44,150 bases of DNA from Saprospiraceae bacterium (lineage in GTDB: Bacteria > Bacteroidota > Bacteroidia > Chitinophagales > Saprospiraceae), in assembly GCA_016717145.1 (NCBI GenBank), contig JADKGD010000014.1, forward strand, positions 1-44,150. Direction: 5' to 3'. The notes below the pieces were generated by a model. That model saw only the letters and a list, made by a program, of their open reading frames with translations, made no database searches and was not told the origin of the DNA. The translations under genes and the position numbers were made by a program. Shown piece after piece: positions 9,335-17,228 of the stretch; positions within the stretch are counted from its first letter, which is position 1, and every line of letters starts with the position of its first letter.

Positions 9335-9695
9335 AAACATAATGATAGACACTAATATAGCCTTATATCTTCTATCTGGAGACAAGTCTGTGGAGTATAT
9401 ATTAGATAATAAAAATGTTTATATTTCATTCGTAACAGAATTAGAACTCTTAGGACACTTTGACATCACTTCATCCGAGCAGCACTACATCGAAAGTTTC
9501 TTAAAAGACTGCATTGTTATTGATTTAAATCAAACCATAAAACTAAATACAATTAGTATAAAACAAAAGTATCGAATGAAGTTACCTGATGCTATCATAG
9601 CAGCTACTTCAATGTATTTGAATATTAATTTGTTTTCTGCAGATAAAGGATTTGAAAGAGTAAATGATATTCAATTCATAAGATACATAATTTAA
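9324..9695 (+). CDS. PIN-domain toxin (VapC-like ribonuclease)
   Basis: A 123-residue PIN-domain protein. All four acidic metal-binding positions are present: Asp9 in MIDTN, Glu39/Glu41 in VTELELLG, Asp89 in KLPDAIIAATS and Asp107 in LFSADKGF. VapC proteins are Mg-dependent endoribonucleases, often cutting tRNA, and are neutralised by the antitoxin encoded just upstream. The ATG at 9324 overlaps the antitoxin stop; the ATG at 9342 gives the more typical MIDTN start, so the true start may be 18 bases later. The frame is intact, unlike many neighbours. Palindromes of family B lie on both sides, and a duplicated gene end follows at 10005. Confidence 0.85.
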   Translation: MNGENIMIDTNIALYLLSGDKSVEYILDNKNVYISFVTELELLGHFDITSSEQHYIESFLKDCIVIDLNQTIKLNTISIKQKYRMKLPDAIIAATSMYLNINLFSADKGFERVNDIQFIRYII

Positions 9696-9722
9696 ATAAG
9701 GCGATAGTTGCAGGATAGGATT

Positions 9723-9985
9723 GAAGTCATAGACTTCGACCATCGCAAGCAGATCGATCGTCGTAGTGTACAACTGCGATACCATACATCAAGCATTTTA
9801 AAGGCATAATGTTCAAATTCCTAAAAAGCAAAAGGTTTTTCGCCCTGAATCTTAACATTATTAGTGAGCCTTCATAATGTGATCAGTTTGGTTAAGAATT
9901 ACAATTCGTAAAATTTAGGATCGCAGTTACAAACTGCGAGCACGCAACAGTTGCAGAATTACAAATTCGTAAAATATAGGATCGT
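9723..9985. repeat. Second cluster of family B palindromes and short direct repeats
   Basis: A GAAGTC-ATA-GACTTC hairpin (9723-9737) is followed by the same CATCGCAAGCAGATCGATCG spacer seen at 8934-8954 and a decayed palindrome at 9761-9779. A perfect TCGCAGTT-ACA-AACTGCGA lies at 9921-9939. The segment ATTCGTAAAATTTAGGATCG (about 9904-9923) recurs as a near copy at 9964-9985. The non-coding DNA between 9780 and 9900 shows nothing else recognisable. Confidence 0.75.
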
Positions 9986-10004
9986 TGCAAACTATGACCA
10001 TCAG

Positions 10005-10097
10005 GGAGCTACTCAATCTCTTAGATATATACCAGTGCCCGGAAAATATGATGGCAGTTATCCCTATAAGAAAGCGGATAAGACTTGGGCGACTTAA
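10005..10097 (+). pseudogene. Duplicated 3' end of the subunit-3-like gene
   Basis: These 93 bases match 8760-8852 at 85 positions by my count and keep the same reading frame and stop (GATQSLRYIPVPGKYDG ... ADKTWAT). Sequence similarity starts abruptly at the GGA codon and stops near the TAA. The copy has no start codon or signal peptide and cannot make a functional protein. Together with the original it brackets the VapBC-like module. Four of eight differences change the amino acid, suggesting little constraint. Confidence 0.85.
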
Positions 10098-10099
10098 GC

Positions 10100-10712
10100 A
10101 TAAAGATACTAATCACAAGAGAGGAATATTGGAGGATTATATTCTAGGTCATCTATCCAGCAAAGATGCACAAAATTGTATGATATGCGGAAGAAATTTT
10201 CAATAATAATAATGCACAAAATCGATTTATTTTTTGTTCGTTGAAAATAAAAAGGGACATGAACCTGAAGTAAACCATCATGGAAGAGACACTACTCATC
10301 ATGAAGGTCGGAAATATGAAGGTTCAACCGATCATCAAATTACGAAAAAATCAATCAAAAAATTGACTCTATTAAATTAAATGGGACAAAAAAACAGGAA
10401 AAGGAAAACAAAAAATAAAGGTAGGTAAATCTACCTTTCAAGGGCTATGCAGATAAATATTTGGATCCGACTTCAAACAAAGATATTCAAAAGGCTTTCA
10501 GGGTATTGGTTTAACCACGTATATCTAAGCGGAGGCATCGCCAAATTTGTATTGAAAGTAAGTCATGCGAAAAAGAAGCAACGAAACGCTAAAAAGGCTT
10601 TGGTGTACATATCGTCTTATCAGACGTCACAAATCCAAAACGTTAGTCAGAATTAAATCTATACCAAAATTTGATTCATCAAAAAAATAATCTTTTACTT
10701 TTACAAAATATT
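10100..10712. other. Gene-free stretch with coding-like debris
   Basis: No convincing gene. Short translated pieces look protein-like on the plus strand, for example KGHEPEVNHHGRDTTHHEG (about 10255-10310) and GYADKYLDPTSNKDIQKAF (about 10443-10500), but each ends at a stop and they lie in different frames. They may be remnants of one decayed gene. No family recognised. Confidence 0.4.
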
Positions 10713-11219
10713 ATGCACACATTGTTATTTTAAAATAAAATCATCATCCGACAACATTTTATCTATCTCATTTTGCTGCTTATAAGTGTCCAGGCATCTG
10801 CCCAGAATGTGGGCATCGGCGTCCCCAACCCTGGGGCCAAACTGGAAGTAGCAGGCGGGGTGAAAATATCTGATTCCAACAATATCGGTGGCCAGGTGCG
10901 CATAATAAGTGGCACGCCCGGTGCAGGCGAAATGCTGACCTCTGATGCAACGGGTTTGGCCACCTGGCAAACTATTAGCCCAACTACTTATTCAATAGGC
11001 TTACACCCGGAATTAGGTGGTTATGTCTTTTGGGTTTCATCTGATGGAAAACAAGGGCTTGTGGCAGAAACGCAAAACCAATGATCATCATCAGATTGGT
11101 ATAATGCTCAAAACCTTATTTCTACCCCAACTAATCATTCAGTAAATGGGGCGAAATTTAGAGACTGGCGAATGCTTGAACCACAAACATTAAGCCGTAT
11201 AGAAGAAAGCCCTAGGTAA
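10713..11219 (+). pseudogene. Secreted surface protein fragment, nonsense-mutated and truncated
   Basis: A hydrophobic leader (FIYLILLLISVQASAQ) is followed by NVGIGVPNPGAKLEVAGGVKI, the start seen in many Bacteroidota surface proteins with tail-fibre-like repeats. Next comes a domain beginning GYVFWVSSDGKQGLV. An in-frame TGA at 11082-11084 interrupts AETQNQ/SSSDWYNAQN; since the frame continues unchanged, this is a base substitution (a Gly codon is expected) rather than an indel. Homology ends at NGAKFRDWR (about 11170) where a family member would continue with LPTKYEL. The new sequence begins near CTTGAAC, next to the IS91-family element. The ATG at 10713 is out of frame with the leader, so the start is uncertain. 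Confidence 0.65.
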
Positions 11220-11221
11220 TA

Positions 11222-11257
11222 AAAAAGCCCCATCACCAATGTGTGAAGGGGCTTTTT
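11222..11257. terminator. Terminator-like hairpin at the IS91 origin end
   Basis: AAAAAGCCCC (11222-11231) pairs perfectly with GGGGCTTTTT (11248-11257) across a 16-base loop. The A/T ends make it a bidirectional intrinsic terminator candidate; it may also be part of the transposon's terminal structure. Confidence 0.6.
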
Positions 11258-11373
11258 GCTATACGGTGTTCAACGACTCCGTAGGGGTGCCAGTATCGAA
11301 GAACTTACTCGATGTGGGCGAAGAACGTTGGACTGACTTTATGCGCCCGCTGAAAGCGGACATGAGAAGCTCT

Positions 11374-11396
11374 TTACTAAATCTTTGATTTAGTAA
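11374..11396. terminator. Perfect 10-bp hairpin after the transposase gene
   Basis: TTACTAAATC-TTT-GATTTAGTAA is a perfect stem-loop about 60 bases beyond the transposase stop. It lacks a T-tract on the minus strand, so a structural role at the element end (rolling-circle origin hairpin) is as likely as termination. Confidence 0.45.
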
Positions 11397-11455
11397 TTCC
11401 ATGTCGGTAATATATAGACTTTGAGACCTTCCTTTTTGTAGATTTTAACTGAACG

Positions 11456-12652
11456 TCATTTGCTTGGTTTGCCACGATTCCTGATCTCATGCACTGATCT
11501 TAGTACTCCATTCCACATGATCAGTGAATCGAGCAATATCATTTTGCCACTTGTACATTTTTTACAGGTGGTGATGTCTATTCCTGTTTTGATAAGTACG
11601 GTCAGACTCGTGGGCATCTTTACCTTTGGCATCGGTGGTGGCAACATCAATTGCTCATACAGTGATGCGATGCGATCGTTTTTACCACGATGACACATGT
11701 AACCTGCATGACGTATTTTTACATATTTGTGCGGTAAGATGTGCAATTCAAATCTTCTCACAAATTCTGCTTGTTGTAATGTCATACTCTTTACCTTATT
11801 GCCATCTTTGTAATCATTGTAATTAAAGGTGACTGTAGTATCCGATATCTCGGTGATGCGATGACTGGTGATGGCCACCTTATGAGTATACCTGCCCAGG
11901 TATTCGATAATCTGTGCAGGCCCGCCAAATGGTGCTTTGGCATATACATTCCACTTTTTAAATCCTACGTCATCGATAATTTTAGCTTCAAAATCTTCTG
12001 GTATCCTTAGTTCGCCATCACCGAGCATGGCCCGCAATCTTTTCAAAAAATATGCTTTATACATGAGCTCCATCACCCTTCGTGGAAATAAAAATTTACC
12101 ATTACTTCTCTTGCCTTCTACCCATTTGCCATCCTTGTCGACACCGCCACCAGTGACGATACAATGGATGTGCGGATGAAAACTCAGATCCTGACCATTG
12201 GTATGTAGTATCGACACGATACCTGGTGTAGCTCCGAGCCACTGTGGGTCACGACCCAGCTTGGTCAGGGTATAATGACCTGACTCGAAGATTAGGTCAA
12301 ACATCACTTTTCGAGTGCATAAAAACAAACTATGCAGCTCATGCGGCACGGTAAATACAACGTGAAAGTACTTCGTAGGTAGAAGTTCTGACATTCTATC
12401 ATCAATCCATTGATCTCGTTTTGCGCCACCACAATTGGGGCAGTGTCTATTACCACAGCTATGATATTGTTGATGAACATGGCTACAAGGCTTGTTGTCG
12501 CATTTGTAGAGATGTACCCCGATATCTTTGGTGTGGCACTTACTCAATCTTGAAAATACATGCTGACTGTAGTGATTATATTGACTGACAGATGGATGTT
12601 TGAATATTTTATTTTGAAGAAGTATTTTAATTTCGCTATTGGTTTGTGCCAT
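11456..12652 (-). CDS. IS91-family rolling-circle transposase (Y2 HUH)
   Basis: An intact 398-residue transposase. The N-terminal zinc-binding region shows CDNKPC (51-56) and CGNRHCPNC (66-74). The metal-binding HUH motif is HPHIHC (about 159-164) and the catalytic tyrosine pair is YLGRY (Tyr251 and Tyr255). A C-terminal CKKC remnant is also present. These features define the IS91 family, which moves as a single strand from an origin end without target duplication. The gene overlaps the upstream tyrosine recombinase by 17 bases, implying translational coupling. No frameshift is seen, in contrast to the flanking genes, which suggests a recent arrival or better local sequence. Confidence 0.95.
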   Translation of the reverse strand: MAQTNSEIKILLQNKIFKHPSVSQYNHYSQHVFSRLSKCHTKDIGVHLYKCDNKPCSHVHQQYHSCGNRHCPNCGGAKRDQWIDDRMSELLPTKYFHVVFTVPHELHSLFLCTRKVMFDLIFESGHYTLTKLGRDPQWLGATPGIVSILHTNGQDLSFHPHIHCIVTGGGVDKDGKWVEGKRSNGKFLFPRRVMELMYKAYFLKRLRAMLGDGELRIPEDFEAKIIDDVGFKKWNVYAKAPFGGPAQIIEYLGRYTHKVAITSHRITEISDTTVTFNYNDYKDGNKVKSMTLQQAEFVRRFELHILPHKYVKIRHAGYMCHRGKNDRIASLYEQLMLPPPMPKVKMPTSLTVLIKTGIDITTCKKCTSGKMILLDSLIMWNGVLRSVHEIRNRGKPSK

Positions 12653-13547
12653 CTTCCTTAGATTTATTCAATCTATCTAGTGGTGATATGATACCCAGCT
12701 GAGTGTGTTTTTGGAGATGCAAATAGATCATCGTAGTCTCTATCTTACTATGACCCAGCAGCGTCTTGATCACATGTATATTGGCACCACTATCTAGCAA
12801 ATGCGTAGCAAAACTATGCCGCAGCGTGTGGGCGGTATAGCCCTTCCCTGCAAATCCTGCTTTTTCCATAGCACTATTGACGATAAGTTGCATACTCCGA
12901 GGATGAAGTGATCGCTTTGTTTGACTACTTGTAAATAAGTATTCTTTAGGTCTTCCTGCTTCTATGTAGTAGGATCTTAGTTTGTCCACCAAATCATCTG
13001 CTAGTAATGTATATCTGTCTTTAGCGCCCTTACCTTGATATACCTTGATTCGTTTCTCCTTGCTTTCGATATCTTTGATACGTAATGCACATACTTCGCT
13101 GATACGCATACCAGAGCCATAAAGTAGACCTATAGTACAGTATTCTTTAAGCGTGAGTGATGCCTTAAACAGATGATCTACTTCATCTTCACTCATTATA
13201 TTGGGTAAGATAAATTGTTTCTTCGGATACAGATTGCTCGGCACTATGTAGGCAGATGGCATCACTCGCTTGAAGAAAAAACTACAAGCTTGTGCGACAC
13301 TCCTACACTTAGCCCTGCCTACTAGATGGGCTTGCTTGATATAAAGAAGATACTGTTCGATATCCTCTTGAGTGATCTGCTCTACATCCTTGTGATTGTA
13401 GTATTTAAAGAGTAACACCATCTCATTGGCATAACTCCTGACCGTTCCGGAGCTATACTCTTTGATTGTCAATACTTGGACGAGCTTACTAATCCAGCTC
13501 TCAGCGTTGGATGATAGTTTCTTGGATGAAATTTCATTGCCTTTCAT
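12636..13547 (-). CDS. Tyrosine recombinase of the IS91-family element
   Basis: A 303-residue phage-integrase-type recombinase with a SAM-like N-terminal DNA-binding domain (about 15-100) and a complete catalytic domain. The catalytic residues are Arg148 (GSGMRISEV), His240 and Arg243 (HTLRHSFATH), His266 (LLGHSKIETT) and the nucleophile Tyr275 (MIYLHL). The Lys in KGAKDR fits the beta-hairpin. Several IS91-family elements are known to carry such a gene immediately upstream of the transposase; its role in their transposition is not settled. It could resolve multimers or assist integration. The ATG at 13547 is the only good start. Confidence 0.93.
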   Translation of the reverse strand: MKGNEISSKKLSSNAESWISKLVQVLTIKEYSSGTVRSYANEMVLLFKYYNHKDVEQITQEDIEQYLLYIKQAHLVGRAKCRSVAQACSFFFKRVMPSAYIVPSNLYPKKQFILPNIMSEDEVDHLFKASLTLKEYCTIGLLYGSGMRISEVCALRIKDIESKEKRIKVYQGKGAKDRYTLLADDLVDKLRSYYIEAGRPKEYLFTSSQTKRSLHPRSMQLIVNSAMEKAGFAGKGYTAHTLRHSFATHLLDSGANIHVIKTLLGHSKIETTMIYLHLQKHTQLGIISPLDRLNKSKEDGTNQ

Positions 13548-13773
13548 GATTTTTACTTATTTTTGTTTGGTTAAATAAGTAAAACAATAAAAAAATAATC
13601 ACGAAAGACAGATATTAAGTGAACATGATATCTTTCACCGTAGGTGTCGCTTGAACAACGGCTTGTGGCTTCGACTCACAGAAACAAATATAAAGTCAGA
13701 TATTATCGGAATACCTGCCCGACGTACAACTTTGGCAGGCGGGAATTTCTAATGCGGATTCTGGGTTAAATTG

Positions 13774-14786
13774 TTATTTCAAAGGTACACGCATCAAAAA
13801 CTGTGTGCGGTCATATAAAGGTATTTTTCATCTTTATCCAGGGGCACAATTGGCGGTTGCCTGACCAGTCATTATGATGCCAAGATGCCGGCTATCCTGG
13901 CTATAAAACCAATACGCCTCCGGGACCTGTAGCGAAGATATAACCATTTTTTCCTATCTTCATACCATCAGGCAGTCCTTTTAATGTGGATACCAGATGG
14001 GTGACATCTGCAAACAAACTGGTCGATACAATATTTTTTTGTTCGTCAAGGGTATACTTACGCCATAAAGCTTTTTCGGGATCTGAATTCGCCACATACA
14101 TAAACTTTTCATCGGCTGAGAAAGTAATGCCATTTGGTTTGCTAAGTGTGCTGTCAAGTAAGGTCACAGTACCATCATTTTTAAGTCTGAATATACCATT
14201 GAAGGACAGTTCCTTGATGCTGTCCTGATCTTGTCCGGGTAAGCCATATGGAGGATCGGTAAAAATATATCTCCGTCTTTTGTTATAAAGAGGTCATTGG
14301 GGCTGTTAAATTTTTGCCTTTATATTGGGCGGCCAGAAATAAAAAGAATCTTCGGGTCACTAAGCGGGGCAAGCATTTTGGCAACAGCTCTGTTGCCATG
14401 CTGGCAAAGAATTAAGTTGCCGGATGCATCCAGCATCAAACCATTGGCACCTTCTGTACCACCTTTTTGTTTATGATGGTATATCCGGATGGTTTCAGGT
14501 ATGTTTGTTTGCTGTGAATGGAGTCCCATGAAAATATTGTATTTTCAGGTACATCCGTAAAAATAACTTTTGTTCGTTTTCCAGCCACAACGGACCTTCC
14601 GACCATTTGAATCCATCGGCCAAAATTTCAAAAGACCGCATTGGAATCGATGATATTGAGCATTTCCTTATCATACACTTCAATCCTGGTGCCGGGTACT
14701 CCGATGGCTATTGATTTTTTTTCTTTGCACGAATAGCACAATGATAGTGTCATTGACAGACAAATGAGGTAATATTTTGAGATCAT
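13774..14786 (-). CDS. SMP-30/gluconolactonase-like lipoprotein, several frameshifts
   Basis: The start at 14786 (MISKYYLICL) gives a lipoprotein signal with a lipobox Cys near residue 20 (LCYSC). The body is spread over at least four frames: FEILADGFKWSEGPLWLE (14600s), GGTEGANGLMLDASGNLILCQHGNRAVAKM (14400s), LDSTLSKPNGITFSADEKFMYVANSDPEK (14100s), LPDGMKIGKNGYIFATGPGGV (13900s) and a C-terminal KDEKYLYMTAHSF ... MRVPLK ending at a TAA at 13774. The order, the EGP and NGLxxD motifs and the six-bladed propeller pattern fit the SMP-30/LRE family of Ca-dependent lactonases. Reconstructed length is about 335 residues. The gene is likely exported to the periplasm or outer membrane. Either decayed or a poorly sequenced patch. 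Confidence 0.75.
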
Positions 14787-14849
14787 GGTTTGGTTATTTT
14801 TATGTAATAAATTGATAAAGAGATACAGTTTCCAGAGATTAAACAAAGC

Positions 14850-15678
14850 TTATAGATGGTCTGGCTGACAACATATTTTTTTGAATATTATTTTCCATTT
14901 TTTATACATCCACTCAAAAGATGATATCAATCCATATTCTTCAAGAAAATATATTTTCTGATAAGCCGGGTTGGTGGGATTTTTTTTTGTTGAAAAAGTA
15001 TAGCCAGATTTGTTACTGCGTTTTCGGTTTTTAATAAAAAATATTAGCAGTTTCAAGGCCGTCATGTATGACAGCATTGTCGATATGCCGGATTTTAATT
15101 GATTTTTTTCCAGCGAAAAAGCATACAACAAGTCCTCGTATCCATAGCCAATGACCGATTCGTCAAATAAATTTTCTTTAAACATCCGTTCAGACATCAG
15201 GAAGTTATTGGATTGAAAATTTAGATATGGGTCTTTATTGCGTTTTTTTTGCCGATAAGGCTTCACGTTTTGTACCGTAAAGCCAGTGCAATATTTTTTT
15301 AGTATTTGTTGGTTTTTTTGTTGCGTATTTACGACCTCCGTATATAACAGCTTCAGTGGGCAAGGCAGAAACATAATTTTTTATAAAATCTTTAGATTTG
15401 ATGGTTGAATCGCCATCCAGAAATAGGATATATTCAAAATATGCCGCTTTTCCAAGCCAGTTTCTTATTTTGCTTCTGCTCAAATTTTCTGACATTTCAG
15501 TATAATTGATATTTACTTTAAATGCCAGTTCCTGTTTTTTGTTTGTATTTTTCTTTTCGGATAAATCATCAAAACATAAGATTTGATAATTGATATTCAA
15601 TTTGTTACACTGTTTTGCCAAGGTGTAGACCAAGGGCCGAACGTCCTGATTGTATATAGGGATTAAAATAGACAGCAT
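14850..15678 (-). CDS. Family 2 glycosyltransferase, frameshifted
   Basis: The N-terminal half (15235-15678) begins LSILIPIYNQDVRPLVYTL, a classical GT-A start. It has FDDLS and the metal-binding LFLDGDS, followed by TEAVIYGGRKY. Homology passes into another frame near 15240 (KREALSAKKRNKDPYLNFQSNNFLMSE), then ESVIGYGYEDLLYAFSLEK, the acceptor-side ED motif. Further single-base breaks are probable beyond 15060, because an expected NAVIHDGLETANIFY segment lies in another frame. The C-terminus may extend past 14850 as LFNLWKLYLFINLL. GT2 enzymes transfer sugars from nucleotide donors, commonly to lipids or surface polysaccharide; acceptor unknown. Confidence 0.8.
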
Positions 15679-15790
15679 CTCTGAATCATCACTTTGAATG
15701 GTAAAGCAAAAGGATTATTGAATAAAAAACGTTGATTTATGCATCAAATTTTAATTTTGTTTGTTTTTTTAATGAAACGTAATATAAGAC

Positions 15791-16982
15791 ATGGCTTCAA
15801 ATCAGGATATCGACCTTTACTGAAAGACAAGATGCTTTCAGGTGATCTAAAAAGAAATAGCACAAAAGTATTGACACTAAAAGGATAAGCAACGAAGATG
15901 CTTTTGGTGCTTTTGAAAAAGGAAGCTTAGGATTTTGGGCACTTTGGCTAACCATGTACGGAATCCAAACATGGAGATACAAACATACTTTAACCGGAAT
16001 TTTCATATCGAACCCACCAATATATGTTTGTACACCTGTAGTTTCTGTTCATACTCGCGACTCATTAAAAAGCGTGAAGAAGGCTGGGAATACACCATGG
16101 ATGACATTATGGATATTGTACATAAATATGATGATCAGCCTGTCACCGAAGTTCATATTGTAGGAGGTGTTTTGCCACAATACGATGTAAAATTTTATGC
16201 AGATTTGTTCAGGGACGATCAAGGCCCACAGACCTGAATTGCACATCAAAGCACTCACCCCTGTAGAGTATCATTACATTTTTAAGAAAGATAAAGTAAG
16301 CTATGAAGAAGGTATGAAAATCATGATGGAAGCGGGTCTTGACTCTATGCCTGGTGGTGGTGCAGAAATTTTTCATCCGGAGATCAGGGACGAAATAGCC
16401 GGAGGCAAGTGTAGTGGAGCACAATGGCTGCGCATCCATGAAGTATGGCACGAACTCGGTGGTAAATCCAATGCGACGATGCTGTACGGCCATATAGAAA
16501 AATATTGGCATAGAGTCGATCATATGGATCAGCTACGTCAACTTCAGGATAAGACAGGTGGCTTTCAGACCTTTATACCGCTAAAATTCAGGAATCAGGA
16601 CAATCAGATGTCTCATCTGTCCGAGACGACAGTTATCGAGGATTTGCGCAACTATGCCATCTCAAGGATATATCTGGATAATTTTGATCACATCAAATCC
16701 TATTGGCCTATGATCGGTCGACATGGCACAAATTGTCCCTGGCCTTGGGTGTAGATGACATAGATGGCAGCGATCGATGATACCACAAAGATCTACTCCA
16801 TGGCCGGTTCGGAAGAACAGGCGCCATCAATGAGTACAGAACAACTGGTCACCATGATCAGAAGGGTAGGGAGGAAACCTGTAGAGCGCGGTACGTTGTA
16901 TAATGTTGTGACTGATTACAGCGATGTAGTATTTGAAGATGACAATGCCTACAAAGGGTATCTATCGTTGCCGGTGGTGTAA
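15791..16982 (+). CDS. mqnE: Aminofutalosine synthase MqnE (radical SAM), frameshifted
   Basis: MqnE joins a SAM-derived adenosyl radical to 3-[(1-carboxyvinyl)oxy]benzoate to form aminofutalosine in the futalosine route to menaquinone. The [4Fe-4S] cysteines appear as CLYTCSFC (CxxxCxxC), in TYFNRNFHIEPTNICLYTC. Further hallmark segments are TEVHIVGGVLPQYDV, KALTPVEYHYIFKK, GLDSMPGGGAEIFHPE, ATMLYGHIEKYWHRVDHMD, FIPLKFRNQ and DDTTKIYSMAGSEEQ. The start at 15791 (MASNQDIDLL) gives about 397 residues, the normal size. Breaks lie near 15825-15950, 16215 and 16745, each continuing in another frame. No other menaquinone gene is nearby. Identification is strong; intactness is not. Confidence 0.88.
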
Positions 16983-17228
16983 CGAATGAGCAGATTATAA
17001 AACGAAGTATGTCATGTAACAATTTGCCATAACTAAGGCATGTTTAAAACTAATTTTTATCAGGTTTCAAAAAATAAAAGAGCAGCTTTATTTCCGGATA
17101 CTTTTATCTTACCGTCAATTCCAAAGCTACCCATTCTAGAAATTATTTGGACTTTACGCGATTGATATTAACACGTGTACCTTTATACAAAATATACGCT
17201 AATAAAATTTTTAACATAATAATTTGTA
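16983..17228. other. Intergenic stretch with a possible minus-strand gene tail
   Basis: No complete gene. On the minus strand a short reading (SRMGSFGIDGKIKVSGNKAA, about 17070-17145) ends at a stop and looks like a protein C-terminus, but it cannot be extended upstream and I do not recognise it. Confidence 0.25.

Larger units (their letters stand above)
11179..13700 (-). mobile_element. IS91-family element with accessory tyrosine recombinase (ends approximate)
   Basis: Two overlapping minus-strand genes, an IS91 Y2 transposase and a tyrosine recombinase, sit between broken or unrelated genes. Downstream of the transposase lie two strong hairpins (11222-11257 and 11374-11396) plus an outer CCGTATAG/CTATACGG pairing (about 11194-11267), as expected for the origin end of a rolling-circle element. 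The surface-protein homology breaks at about 11170, beside CTTG/GAAC; IS91 elements insert next to GAAC or CAAG, so I place that end there by inference. The other end lies somewhere between 13560 and 13770; no terminal repeats are expected in this family. Confidence 0.65.

Noticed and set aside
10773..11084. Complete 103-residue secreted protein
   Set aside because: The frame continues with homologous sequence past the TGA, so the short product is a fragment.
13640..13680. tRNA-like arm (TGTGGCTTCGACTCACA)
   Set aside because: Only a T-arm-like stem-loop is seen; no matching acceptor, D or anticodon arms nearby.
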